This document shows positions 1 to 8,840 of a stretch of 64,000 nt of DNA, piece after piece. Source of the stretch: Bacteroidales bacterium (GTDB taxonomy: Bacteria > Bacteroidota > Bacteroidia > Bacteroidales > P3); contig JAFVBA010000010.1 of assembly GCA_017480245.1 (NCBI GenBank), positions 1-64,000 on the forward strand, given 5' to 3'. A program made the position numbers and the translations under genes. The notes below the pieces were generated by a model that made no database searches, was not told the origin of the DNA, and worked only from the letters and a program-made list of their open reading frames with translations. The first letter of the stretch is position 1, and each line of letters opens with the position of its first letter.

Positions 1-627
1 TACATTATTATTGATGGAGGTAGTACTGATGGGACAATTGATATTGTCAATAAGTACAAAGACAGAATTTCGGTAATTGTCAGTGAAAAGGATAAAGGTA
101 TTTATGACGCAATGAATAAAGGCGTTACCTATGCAACTGGTGAATGGGTCAATTTCATGAATGCTGGAGATACTTTTTATAATAGTAATGTCGTAACAGA
201 ATTATTCAAAGATAATATAGAAGAAAAATATACAGTGGTATTCGGTGATACAAATGTAATAACACAGTATAAAGAAATTTTTGTGAATTATGGATATAAA
301 AAGATGCATAAATACATGCCATCTTGTCATCAATCCATCTTTTGCAGAAGATACATATTAATGAAATATCCATTTGAATGGGAAAAATATAAATACGCAG
401 CAGACTTTAACTTATTCTATAATTTAAAACAACGTAACTACCTATATAAGTATATAAAAGTTATTGTTTCTAATTATGATTGTAAGGATGGTTTTACTCA
501 GAGAAATAAAATTAATCTTGCAAGAGATTATATAAATATTAAAAGATATAATAAATTATATAAAATAATTGCTCTAATCATAATACGTGTAAGAATTTTT
601 ATAAAAAAAATGTTATGTATTATATAG
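1..627 (+). CDS. Glycosyltransferase family 2, 5' end outside window
   Basis: Transfers a sugar from a nucleotide donor during repeat-unit synthesis of a surface polysaccharide, on the cytoplasmic face of the membrane. The frame is open from the first base, so the start lies upstream. Visible GT-A features are DGGSTDGT near the beginning, then EKDKGIYDAMNKG and a degenerate DxD-like stretch NAGDTF. The same landmarks occur in the GT2 gene at 3634-4491 (DGASKDGT, KDKGIYDAMNKG, NSDDFY), so the two belong to one subfamily. The C-terminus is basic and hydrophobic. The last 13 bases overlap the next gene. Base composition is visibly more AT-rich than in the genes after 1725. Donor and acceptor sugars cannot be told. 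Confidence 0.88.
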   Translation, partial: YIIIDGGSTDGTIDIVNKYKDRISVIVSEKDKGIYDAMNKGVTYATGEWVNFMNAGDTFYNSNVVTELFKDNIEEKYTVVFGDTNVITQYKEIFVNYGYKKMHKYMPSCHQSIFCRRYILMKYPFEWEKYKYAADFNLFYNLKQRNYLYKYIKVIVSNYDCKDGFTQRNKINLARDYINIKRYNKLYKIIALIIIRVRIFIKKMLCII

Positions 628-1724
628 TATTTATATTAGTGATTATTGGTGTTATTAAGGAAAGTTTTACAGGAAGAAGAAGTGTTAAGTTATTTAATAT
701 TATATTTTTGATACTTACCTTAATGTCCGTATTTAGATATGGACAGGGTACGGATTATTTTTCTTATGAACATGAATATAAGTATTTAATAATGACCTGG
801 GAGCATATTAAATCTGGGAAAGATTCAGGGTATTTATTATTGGTAATGATTGGGCAATATATTAAGTTACCTTTTGAGTATTTTATAGGAATTATTGCTT
901 CTTTTGTTATGTTCATATGGTATCAATTCCTAAGAAAGGAGTGTAATTTTTCTTTCCTTGCCTTACTCTTGTTTTATGTTTTATTATTCTTTGTTAATAT
1001 TAACAGTGCAATTAGAAATTCTATAGCATTTGCAGTTTATTTATACTGGGCATACCCATGTTTGATTAATAATAAGATTATAAAATATATTTTTATTGTA
1101 ATTCTTGCAAGCTTCTTTCATCTATCACTCCTAATCCTAGTATTTCTCCCTTTATTTCGTAATATTGTAACTAATAATACCAGATTATATATTATTTTAT
1201 TCTCTTTTATATTGATGTTTTTCGGAATAGAATGGATTATACCTATTTTACCTAGCTTTCTTAGAAATAGAATAGATCTCTACATATACTCATATCAAGT
1301 GAATGATAATTTTATATATGCTCGAATTATAAGAATATTCTATATCATACCCATAATATATTTAATTAGAACTCAATCTGAAAATAGCATGACATGGGAA
1401 AAATATAATTTCTTCATTGGGACTTTCTTTTTTTATTCGTTATTTAGTTTTTCTACAGATGTATCTTCAAGAATATTTGCATATTGTATCCCCTTTTTAT
1501 GTATAATATTATCTCGCTCTAATTTGAATTTGACCACAATAAGAAAGTATATTATATTATATTATATGCTGATTTTAAATGTAATATTTTTTAAGAATTT
1601 TGTTGAGTTTTCAAAACAAGGAGCTTATGACCAAAATATATCGTGGTATAATTTCCCTTACACGTCAATATTTAACAAAGAGGAAGTTAGTAAAATAAGA
1701 GAAACAACCTTTTATATAGAATAG
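615..1724 (+). CDS. EpsG-like / Wzy-type polysaccharide polymerase, integral membrane
   Basis: A 369-residue, very hydrophobic protein with about ten predicted membrane segments. It fits the EpsG/Wzy class, which joins lipid-linked repeat units at the periplasmic face. Support comes from overall topology, an early FRYGQGTDYFSYEHEY stretch typical of EpsG-family polymerases, and its place among glycosyltransferases. Wzy proteins share little sequence, so the call rests on topology and context. The ATG at 615 overlaps the preceding glycosyltransferase by 13 bases and the stop abuts the next ATG, so the genes are co-transcribed. It is strongly AT-rich, which is common for serotype-specific polymerases acquired by transfer. 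Confidence 0.75.
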   Translation: MYYIVFILVIIGVIKESFTGRRSVKLFNIIFLILTLMSVFRYGQGTDYFSYEHEYKYLIMTWEHIKSGKDSGYLLLVMIGQYIKLPFEYFIGIIASFVMFIWYQFLRKECNFSFLALLLFYVLLFFVNINSAIRNSIAFAVYLYWAYPCLINNKIIKYIFIVILASFFHLSLLILVFLPLFRNIVTNNTRLYIILFSFILMFFGIEWIIPILPSFLRNRIDLYIYSYQVNDNFIYARIIRIFYIIPIIYLIRTQSENSMTWEKYNFFIGTFFFYSLFSFSTDVSSRIFAYCIPFLCIILSRSNLNLTTIRKYIILYYMLILNVIFFKNFVEFSKQGAYDQNISWYNFPYTSIFNKEEVSKIRETTFYIE

Positions 1725-2963
1725 ATGATATACTCCCAGAAATTACTTCAGATAAATGTTAGTGCGAATAGCGGTAGCACGGGGAAGATTGCTGAGGATA
1801 TCGGCAAGGTTGTGCTGTCGCAAGGTTGGAAGAGTTATATCGCTTACGGCAGGACAGGAAACAAGTCTGCAAGTGAGTTGATAAAGATAGGTGATTCTTA
1901 TGGTTGGAATGTAAAAGAACACGGATTTGAAACGCGTTTGTTTGACAATCACGGTTTGTCTTCACGTCTTGCAACCAAGAAGTTTATTAAACAATTAGAT
2001 GCTATAAATCCTGACATCATTCACTTGCATAACATTCACGGATATTACATCAATTATAAGATTCTGTTTGAATATTTGATAAAGAAAGATATTCCTGTTG
2101 TATGGACGTTACACGATTGCTGGGCATTTACAGGGCATTGTGGACACTTTGATTTTGTAGGCTGTTTTAAGTGGAAAACAGGGTGTTGTGCGTGTCCTTG
2201 TCGCCAGGATTATCCTAAATCGCAATTTTTAGATTGTTCGAGAAAGAACTTTCTGCTAAAGAAACAACTCTTCACTTCGGTTAAGAATATGACGATAGTT
2301 CCTGTTAGTCATTGGTTGGGCGGATTGGTTAAGGAGAGTTTTTTGAAAAATTATCCGATGGAGGTTATTCATAACGGAATAGATCTGAACATCTTCAAAC
2401 CTTATAATGATACACAGGCTGTAAGAGATAAATACAACTTGAACGGCAAATTTGTTTTGCTCGGTGTTGCGAATATTTGGAGTAAGCGGAAAGGTTTGGC
2501 GGATTATCTTGAGTTAAGTAAAATAATAGACAAAGATACGGTAATAGTGTTGGTTGGGTTGAATGACAGACAACTGAAAGATTTACCGCAAAATATTATA
2601 GGAATAAAGAGAACGGAAAATCAACAGCAATTAGTAGAATTGTATTCTTTGGCAGATGTTGTGTTGAATTTGTCATACGAGGAAACGTTCGGATTAACTA
2701 CGGTAGAAGGATTTGCGTGCGGGACATCAAGTATAGTATATGATAAGACCGCAAGTCCCGAATTAATAAAAGATTCTTCGGGACATGTTGTACAAGCAGG
2801 AAATATAAAACAAATAAAAGAAGCAGTAGAAAAGATACGGACGAATAGTAAAGAGGAATATCAAAAGACTTGCAGACAAAGAGCAGAGAATTTTTATAAC
2901 AAAGATGTTGTCTTTAAGAAATATTCGGATATCTATAATAAGGTTTTAAAAGAAAGAAATTAA
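1725..2963 (+). CDS. Glycosyltransferase family 4 (GT-B fold)
   Basis: A 412-residue GT4-type enzyme that adds a sugar to the growing lipid-linked glycan. The N-terminus has QINVSANSGSTGKIAED, a donor-loop form common in Bacteroidota capsule GT4 enzymes. Next come HLHNIHGYYINY and WTLHDCWAFTGHC with a Cys-rich insert (CFKWKTGCCACPC, about residues 147-159). The C-terminal half has NIWSKRKGL and the GT4 donor-site region NLSYEETFGLTTVEGFACG with its EX7E-type glutamates. The ATG directly follows the TAG of the polymerase. Composition changes here to a higher GC content than in the two upstream genes. The Cys-rich insert could bind metal, but that is inference. Confidence 0.88.
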   Translation: MIYSQKLLQINVSANSGSTGKIAEDIGKVVLSQGWKSYIAYGRTGNKSASELIKIGDSYGWNVKEHGFETRLFDNHGLSSRLATKKFIKQLDAINPDIIHLHNIHGYYINYKILFEYLIKKDIPVVWTLHDCWAFTGHCGHFDFVGCFKWKTGCCACPCRQDYPKSQFLDCSRKNFLLKKQLFTSVKNMTIVPVSHWLGGLVKESFLKNYPMEVIHNGIDLNIFKPYNDTQAVRDKYNLNGKFVLLGVANIWSKRKGLADYLELSKIIDKDTVIVLVGLNDRQLKDLPQNIIGIKRTENQQQLVELYSLADVVLNLSYEETFGLTTVEGFACGTSSIVYDKTASPELIKDSSGHVVQAGNIKQIKEAVEKIRTNSKEEYQKTCRQRAENFYNKDVVFKKYSDIYNKVLKERN

Positions 2964-3040
2964 TATAGTTTCTGCAGCAAAAATAATCAATTTATTATGT
3001 AGAAATTATCTTTATAATTTTTATTAATATCAAAGTAATT

Positions 3041-3627
3041 ATGCAGATTGTTCGCTCGTGCGGGTTGTATGCTAAATACATTCTCGCAAAGATGAAGTAC
3101 AGAAAACGAGTGCAATTCCACGGTTTTGCAGTTGTTTATTCATTCTCTAACTCCTTGATTACCTTTGGTGATACAAATTTACAGGGGATAGGGGGGAAAA
3201 GACAATTATCAATTCCTCGCCGCTGAGCAATATGGTTGGGTTGTATCAACGGACGATAATTGTTGCGCGTTATGGCGGAAAGATACATATCGGTTGCGGC
3301 TGCGGAATATCAGGCAGCACGATATATGCAATGGATAATATCTCTATCGGCAACAATGTCTTGATAGGAGGTAATTGTAAGATAATAGACAATGATTTTC
3401 ATCCGTTGCAAGATGATAAAAGACATCCGCAACGGCACGAAGATATAAAGAAGAAACCTATCTTGATAGGTGATGGCTGTTTTATCGGGGCAAATTCAAT
3501 AATACTTAAAGGAACAACGATTGGAAAGAATTGTGTTATCGGAGCAGGCAGCGTAGTACATGGAGCGTTCCCCGATAATGTAATAATTGCTGGCAATCCT
3601 GCTAAAATCATCAAAGAAAATAAATAA
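3041..3627 (+). pseudogene. Acyltransferase with hexapeptide repeats (WbbJ/maltose O-acetyltransferase-like), frameshifted
   Basis: Two overlapping-phase pieces make one left-handed beta-helix acetyltransferase that would O- or N-acetylate a glycan sugar. The first frame runs 3041-3226 and the second is readable from about 3193 to 3627. The second piece holds hexapeptide turns (ISIGNNVLIGG, IGDGCFIGANSIILKG, IGKNCVIGAGSVV) and the usual ending AGNPAKIIKENK. The break is at a run of six G (3191-3196). With seven G, or four, the frames join as LQGIG(G)EKTIINSSPLSNMVG. Without the first piece the protein lacks its N-terminal region. This is either a true mutation, slippage at the G run, or an assembly error. 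A standalone start at 3232 is possible but less likely. Confidence 0.75.
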
Positions 3628-3633
3628 TTTTCA

Positions 3634-4491
3634 ATGCTTATTTCAATAATCACAGCTACGTATAACAGTGCATCTACGTTGAGGGATACATTTGATAGTA
3701 TTTTATCGCAGACAAATCAGAACTATGAATATATAGTTATAGACGGAGCGTCAAAAGACGGAACAATTGATATTATCAAAGAATACGAACCGAGATTTAA
3801 CGGAAAGATGCGATGGATTTCTGGAAAAGATAAAGGAATCTATGACGCTATGAACAAAGGTATCGCTATGGCAACGGGCGATGTTGTCGGAATATTGAAT
3901 AGTGATGATTTCTATACTTCAAATAATGTATTGGAAGTTATTAATAATGTATTTGAAGATAATGATATTGATGCTGTTTATGGAGATGTTCATTATGTTG
4001 ATCCTAATAATTTGAAAAAATGTGTGAGGTATTATTCCTCAAAAAAATTCAGGCGCTGGAAGATGCGATTCGGTTTTATGCCTGCCCACCCGTCTTTTTA
4101 TTGTAAGAGGATAATTTATGATAAGTTGGGGATGTTTAACATTGAATTAAAGATTGCTTCAGATTTTGAATGTTTATTGAGATTCATTTTTGTAAATAAG
4201 ATAAATATTCATTACTTGCCGTTAGATTTTGTTACGATGCGGGAAGGCGGAGCCTCTTCTTCGGGTTTCAACAGCCATAAGCAAATATTAAAAGACCATT
4301 TGGTTGCTTATAAAAATAACAATGTATTTTCCAATACTTTTTTTGAAACAGTTAGGTATATTGATAAACTCTGTTCTTTAGCAAATCAATTCTTTATAAA
4401 AATCATAACATACTTGCTTACTAAAATTATACTATTGTTAAATAGAAATTATCATATTGATATAGCAGAAGGACCTGTTTCTAAGATTTAA
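3634..4491 (+). CDS. Glycosyltransferase family 2 (WcaA-like)
   Basis: A 285-residue GT2 enzyme with a full GT-A domain: start LISIITATYNSASTLRDTF, nucleotide-binding DGASKDGT (about 38-45), GKDKGIYDAMNKG, then the metal-binding NSDDFY (about 90-95). The acceptor half contains MPAHPSFYCKR and ASDFECLLRF. It starts seven bases after the acetyltransferase stop, so it is the last gene of the glycan operon before a terminator hairpin at 4571-4616. It resembles the partial gene at 1-627 over its length and is probably a diverged duplicate. The sugar transferred is unknown. Confidence 0.9.
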   Translation: MLISIITATYNSASTLRDTFDSILSQTNQNYEYIVIDGASKDGTIDIIKEYEPRFNGKMRWISGKDKGIYDAMNKGIAMATGDVVGILNSDDFYTSNNVLEVINNVFEDNDIDAVYGDVHYVDPNNLKKCVRYYSSKKFRRWKMRFGFMPAHPSFYCKRIIYDKLGMFNIELKIASDFECLLRFIFVNKINIHYLPLDFVTMREGGASSSGFNSHKQILKDHLVAYKNNNVFSNTFFETVRYIDKLCSLANQFFIKIITYLLTKIILLLNRNYHIDIAEGPVSKI

Positions 4492-4570
4492 AAGGCATAA
4501 TTTACTTATTTTCGACTTGATGAAATAATATTTTTCATCAAAATATTTATAACATATTTTATTTAAATAC

Positions 4571-4616
4571 AAAAACTTGTGGAATTGAATAGGAATCAGT
4601 TCTGCAAGTTTTTTTA
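4571..4616 (+). terminator. Intrinsic terminator of the glycan operon
   Basis: The arm AAAAACTTG (4571-4579) pairs with CAAGTTTTT (4605-4613). The loop between them can also pair partly through G-U, and a T run follows. It lies 80 bases after the GT2 stop and before the promoter of the next gene. Confidence 0.75.
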
Positions 4617-4647
4617 TATACGTATGCAATATTATAATTATTTATAT

Positions 4648-4655
4648 TACTTTTG
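4648..4655 (+). promoter_or_regulatory. Bacteroidota -7 element of the T9SS protein gene
   Basis: TACTTTTG matches TAnnTTTG. It stands 31 bases before the ATG at 4687, and AAAGGAGAGG lies just before the start codon as a fair Shine-Dalgarno. Confidence 0.55.
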
Positions 4656-4686
4656 TAAATATAATAATAAATAAAGGAGAGGAATA

Positions 4687-6732
4687 ATGAAAAGAAAGAA
4701 ATTTTATATTCTATTGTTACTATTAAGTATTTCTTTAATGTCTTGGGGACAAGATTGGGAAGGTGATGGCAGTAAAGATAATCCATATCAAATAAAATCG
4801 GAAAATGATTTAAAAACACTATCCAATAATGTAAATAATAAATCACATAAATACAATGACACTTGTTTTATTCTAATAAAAGATATAATACTAACGGAAA
4901 ATTTTACACCTATAGGCAGGACTGCGTCAAAATATTTCAGAGGAACCTTTGATGGAAATGGTAAAACTTTATATAATCTTAAGGTAATAGCATCTTCATA
5001 TCATACAGGTTTGTTTGGTCATGTTGTTGGAGGAACTATTAAAGATCTGACAATTAGTGGAGCGAATATAGAATCCACTTATAACAATAGTAGTTATTAT
5101 CACGGAATTATAGTGGGGTATCTGCAAAATGAGGCGGCTGTTATTAATTGTAATGTTTTAGATTCAAAAATAAAAGCAAGTTCCTCGTGTGTAGGCGGAA
5201 TTGTTGGGCGAATGGATAATAATTTTTCTGAATTAAAAGGAATTATTGACTGTTCTGTTCAGAGAACCGATATAGAAGGAAAAAATAATATTGGAGGGAT
5301 ATGTGGATACCTTAATGATGGATTAGAAAATCATGTACAGAATAATACAGTAGATATATCAACTGTATTAATCGGTGGTTCAGATGTTGATAAGATTTGT
5401 GGAAAAGCAAAAGATAAGACTTTAATTTCAGCAAATAATACCGATTTGTCGGCGATTGAAACTCCAGTTATTCCGCTTATAATTGGTAAATGGAATTTTG
5501 TAGGCAATAATTCCGATGTAAAAGAGATTAATGTCGCAAGTTTGAATAATAACGGCGAAACTCTTATGAACTATTCAACGGCTCATGATGTTGCTGCGGC
5601 TAATTATGATTATCAATCTAATAGATGGAATGATACTTATTTAAGTGTAAAAAATAATGATATAATTAAAAGCGGTGAAGGTATATTTGTTTGGGTTTTT
5701 GAGAAAGATAAAAATGAGCAAGATTTAAGTAAAAAATATGGTGATATTGTTTATTGGACTGTCGGCAATAATCAATTTTCAGAATCTGCATTAGAGATAA
5801 ATACTACTAATAACGAAAGTAAAAATACAGAAGGACAAGATGATGAGGTGAGCGGTGCTTTATGGTTTGCTTTGTCTAATCCTTTTGATGAGGCGGTTGA
5901 AGTGGAGACATTGATAGGTAAGTTAAATAATGTGCAAGGAAAAACTCAAGCATACACATGGGATGGCAACAAATGGAATAATAATCCCGACAAGATAGCT
6001 TCCGGTCAAGGTTTTATGGTGGCTGCAACGGACGGAAAGACAAATATTAACGGTTACTTGACAAAAGCAGCGGCAAAATCCGAAAAACAAGAAGATTGGA
6101 TTAAGTTTTCGTGTATCACCAACAATTCTTCTTTTGATATATTTGCAACTGCTAAAAACAATGCCCAAAATAGTTTTGATGAATACGATTCTTATATTTT
6201 GTTTTCCGAAAATAATGATGATTTTGTGCAACCTTATTTTGCCGTTCAGGGTAAAAGTTTAATTAGAAACGTATTTAAAAATATTCCCTATACAGTTGAT
6301 TTAAATTTCAGAGCAAATAAAGATAACCAAATAAAATTTTATGTCAGTAATTTGCCACAAGATTTTTCGGTTATGTTAATTGACAAATTTGAGAATACGA
6401 ATACAATCCTTGATGATACAATTATAGATATTAATTTGTTTGAAGGAGAAAATGAAGATAGGTTTCAGTTATGTTTCATCAACAAAAATGTTAATATTGC
6501 CGAGATTCAAGAAACCAACAATGAAATAAAAATAGTTTCTTTCGGCAATCATATTGATATTTTCGGGAAAGATTTAACTAATGTTGAAGTTTATGATATT
6601 GTTGGTCATAAAAGATTTTCTCAAAAACTCTCTTGCGATAACTATTCTTTTAATTTAAATTCACAGAGTGGGATTTATATATTGAGAATCAGTGATTTAA
6701 GCAGGGGGGGGGGCATAATAGCTATATGTTAA
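4687..6732 (+). CDS. Secreted GLUG-repeat surface protein with T9SS C-terminal domain (end altered by poly-G)
   Basis: A 681-residue exported protein with a Sec signal peptide (LLLLLSISLMSWG, cut near residue 21). Residues about 85-260 carry GLUG-type repeats: FRGTFDGNGKTLYNLKV, TGLFGHVVGGTIKDLTI and CVGGIVGRMDN. A middle region rich in Trp, Asn and Gly is seen in many Bacteroidales surface proteins. The last 70 residues look like a type A sorting domain (NVEVYDIVGHK, then NSQSGIYILRISD), which directs T9SS export and anchoring. The normal ending is missing. A run of ten G at 6704-6713 puts the tail in a frame ending RGGGIIAIC. With 8 or 11 G it ends HNSYMLIK, closer to the usual basic sorting-signal end. 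Function beyond surface display is unknown. Confidence 0.85.
   Translation: MKRKKFYILLLLLSISLMSWGQDWEGDGSKDNPYQIKSENDLKTLSNNVNNKSHKYNDTCFILIKDIILTENFTPIGRTASKYFRGTFDGNGKTLYNLKVIASSYHTGLFGHVVGGTIKDLTISGANIESTYNNSSYYHGIIVGYLQNEAAVINCNVLDSKIKASSSCVGGIVGRMDNNFSELKGIIDCSVQRTDIEGKNNIGGICGYLNDGLENHVQNNTVDISTVLIGGSDVDKICGKAKDKTLISANNTDLSAIETPVIPLIIGKWNFVGNNSDVKEINVASLNNNGETLMNYSTAHDVAAANYDYQSNRWNDTYLSVKNNDIIKSGEGIFVWVFEKDKNEQDLSKKYGDIVYWTVGNNQFSESALEINTTNNESKNTEGQDDEVSGALWFALSNPFDEAVEVETLIGKLNNVQGKTQAYTWDGNKWNNNPDKIASGQGFMVAATDGKTNINGYLTKAAAKSEKQEDWIKFSCITNNSSFDIFATAKNNAQNSFDEYDSYILFSENNDDFVQPYFAVQGKSLIRNVFKNIPYTVDLNFRANKDNQIKFYVSNLPQDFSVMLIDKFENTNTILDDTIIDINLFEGENEDRFQLCFINKNVNIAEIQETNNEIKIVSFGNHIDIFGKDLTNVEVYDIVGHKRFSQKLSCDNYSFNLNSQSGIYILRISDLSRGGGIIAIC
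6704..6713 (+). repeat. Poly-G tract (G10) within the T9SS sorting signal codons
   Basis: Ten consecutive G in an AT-rich gene, ten residues from the present stop. The three possible phases give tails GGGIIAIC (10 G), GGA (9 G) or GG(G)HNSYMLIK (8 or 11 G). Such tracts are classic slipped-strand sites and also typical places for sequencing errors. Confidence 0.9.
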
Positions 6733-6787
6733 TTAAATAAAGTAATATTATTTATTACATTACGCTGTTAATTCCTGAGATTAAATT

Positions 6788-6831
6788 AATAATCACGCAA
6801 CTTAACTTAATAAGAGGCGTGATTATTTTTT
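6788..6831. terminator. Bidirectional intrinsic terminator
   Basis: AATAATCACGC (6788-6798) pairs exactly with GCGTGATTATT (6817-6827). A T run follows on the plus strand and A-rich sequence precedes on the other side. It separates the convergent T9SS gene and nucleotide-sugar dehydrogenase. Confidence 0.8.
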
Positions 6832-6869
6832 ATATATGACAAATATATAAACTGTTATGAAATTATATT

Positions 6870-8141
6870 TTACAATCTGTCGTCAATAATTTCTCTTTTC
6901 AACACCCCTTTGACATCATATACTACTCCGTTATTGTTAAGCAGAGATTTAACATCCAAAGTCAAGAATTCCTTGTGAGCAACAGCCAATATAACCGCAT
7001 CAAATCTTTCTTCGCCGTTTAAAGTGTTGGTTATATCAATACCGTATTCCTTTTTAACATGCTCTTTACTTGCCCAAGGGTCGTAAATAGTGATGTTGTC
7101 GGTATATTCTTTCAATGTATGATAAATATCCACTACTTTAGTGTTGCGTATATCGGGACAATTTTCTTTAAATGTTATGCCCAATATCAAAATCTTTGAA
7201 TCTTTGACCATAACACCTTTTTTGTTCATACATTTTATTGTTTGATTGGCAACGTATGCCCCCATTCCGTCATTAAGTCTGCGAGCATTACTCATAACTC
7301 TTGGTAACACGCCATAAACCTGCGCTTTCTGAATCAAATAATAAGGATCTACACTTATGCAATGTCCTCCTACCAAACCCGGACTTAATTTTATGAAATT
7401 CCATTTTGAAGATGCTGCCTCAATAACGTCATGCGTGTCAATACCCATTGCATTGAATATCTTTGCAAGTTCATTCATAAAAGCAATATTTACATCTCTC
7501 TGACTGTTTTCAATTATTTTTGAGGCCTCTGCTACCTTTATACTCGGAGCTTTATGTGTTCCATTAACAAGTACCGAATTATATACACCATCTACTATAT
7601 CCGCTATCTCAGCAGTTGAACCTGAAGTAACTTTCTTTATCTTTTCTACCGTATGAAGTTTATCTCCTGGGTTAATACGTTCAGGCGAATAACCTGCAAA
7701 GAAATCTACGTTAAATTTCAACCCACTCACACTCTCCACAACAGGTAAGCATTCCTCTTCTGTTACTCCCGGATAAACGGTGCTTTCATATACTACAATA
7801 TCTCCTTTGCTTATTACTTTACCTACCGTCTCAGATGCACCCCAAAGCGGTTTCAAGTCAGGACGGTTATTTTCATCTACAGGCGTCGGCACTGCTACGA
7901 CATAGAAATTGCAATTCTTTATTTCTTCAAGAAAAGAAGTGCATTTGAAACCGTGATTGGTTATTGCCTCTTGCAGTAAAGAATCATCAACTTCCAAAGT
8001 TGAATCGTGTCCTTGCATTAATTCTTTTACTCGGTTGGAATTTAAATCAAATCCTATTGTAGGATATTTTGTAGAAAACAATCTTGCCAACGGCAACCCT
8101 ACATATCCCAACCCTATTACCGCTATTTTTATTTCTTTCAT
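6870..8141 (-). CDS. Nucleotide-sugar 6-dehydrogenase, TviB/WbpO type (UDP-HexNAc)
   Basis: Makes a UDP-N-acetylhexosaminuronic acid by two NAD-linked oxidations at C6 of UDP-GlcNAc or UDP-GalNAc, a precursor for acidic capsule or O-antigen. The 423 residues show the Rossmann motif GLGYVGLP (10-17), VPTPVDENNRPDL, the STVYPG turn, the SPERINPGD loop, and the active-site Cys261 in GGHCISVDPYYL. GHDSTLEVDD near residue 44 and the SPERINPGD form favour the TviB/WbpO branch over UDP-glucose dehydrogenase. Its ATG overlaps the stop of the UpxY-like gene by four bases, so the two form an operon. It is transcribed towards, not with, the glycan cluster at 1-4491. Confidence 0.9.
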   Translation of the reverse strand: MKEIKIAVIGLGYVGLPLARLFSTKYPTIGFDLNSNRVKELMQGHDSTLEVDDSLLQEAITNHGFKCTSFLEEIKNCNFYVVAVPTPVDENNRPDLKPLWGASETVGKVISKGDIVVYESTVYPGVTEEECLPVVESVSGLKFNVDFFAGYSPERINPGDKLHTVEKIKKVTSGSTAEIADIVDGVYNSVLVNGTHKAPSIKVAEASKIIENSQRDVNIAFMNELAKIFNAMGIDTHDVIEAASSKWNFIKLSPGLVGGHCISVDPYYLIQKAQVYGVLPRVMSNARRLNDGMGAYVANQTIKCMNKKGVMVKDSKILILGITFKENCPDIRNTKVVDIYHTLKEYTDNITIYDPWASKEHVKKEYGIDITNTLNGEERFDAVILAVAHKEFLTLDVKSLLNNNGVVYDVKGVLKREIIDDRL

Positions 8142-8704
8142 TGCTCTTCTTTAATTATTTCTATCAATTCGGGTTCTACGTATGAGGCAGCAATGGCAAC
8201 ACCGGGAATTTCAATAACAATTCTTTTGCTTTTCTTGCCTTTAATTTTCAAAAGCACTCCCTCAATACCGTCATAAACACCGCCGATAACCCTTACTTTC
8301 GTTCCTTTTTTCAATTCTATTTCTTCTGGTTTATAGAATGTTATATCGTCATCTAAATGTGAGGCAACCTTTATAAATTCTCTCATTTGTTTTTCAGGAA
8401 CTGTCTCTATTTTGCGTTTTAATCCAACCTTACGGGTTAGAAAATAAGCGTTGTAAGTGAATTTAGTTAAAATTTCTTGTTTAAAATCCTCAACGGTTTT
8501 TTTATCAGCATGAACGAAAATTAAATCATTCACCGCAGGAACTAATACTTTCTCTTTCTTTCCTTTAACTATTCTAATTTTATATTGCATCGGGATGAAA
8601 TTTTCAATATTTCTTTCATCCAGAAGCTCTTTCACTTTCATTTCCCGTGAAAAAATCGTCTTCAAAACAAACCAAAAAAGTTCTTTTTCAGTTTTTTCTT
8701 GCAT
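8138..8704 (-). CDS. UpxY-type transcription antiterminator (NusG family)
   Basis: NusG-like proteins of this kind ride RNA polymerase and stop premature termination in Bacteroidota capsule operons. The N-terminal NGN domain starts FWFVLKTIFSREMKVKELL, and a KOW motif follows at about 140-165 (GTKVRVIGGVYDGIEGVLLK). The ATG at 8704 gives 188 residues. A TTG start at 8737 is unlikely because a promoter element (8735-8742) overlaps it. It is the first gene of a two-gene operon with the dehydrogenase. UpxY normally heads a long capsule operon, so this pair looks like a displaced or shrunken cluster head. Which transcript it acts on is not evident. Confidence 0.88.
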   Translation of the reverse strand: MQEKTEKELFWFVLKTIFSREMKVKELLDERNIENFIPMQYKIRIVKGKKEKVLVPAVNDLIFVHADKKTVEDFKQEILTKFTYNAYFLTRKVGLKRKIETVPEKQMREFIKVASHLDDDITFYKPEEIELKKGTKVRVIGGVYDGIEGVLLKIKGKKSKRIVIEIPGVAIAASYVEPELIEIIKEEQ

Positions 8705-8734
8705 AAATTTATTTTTGCTTAATTTTTCAGCCTG

Positions 8735-8742
8735 CAAAACTA
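8735..8742 (-). promoter_or_regulatory. -7 element of the upxY-like operon
   Basis: On the minus strand TAGTTTTG matches TAnnTTTG. Transcription should start near 8729, giving a leader of about 25 bases, too short for the long regulated leaders seen at many capsule loci. Confidence 0.6.
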
Positions 8743-8840
8743 CAACTTTTATTTAAAATAGAGAAATTCTTATGCAATTATAAATACCGATATTCTGTTT
8801 TCTTTTTCCAATAAGTAAAGAAGTCATTATGAGGAGTAAA

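Noticed and set aside
6870-8141. Dehydrogenase as WecC, direct partner of wecB
   Set aside because: Sequence landmarks fit the TviB/WbpO branch better, and the genes are 33 kb apart.
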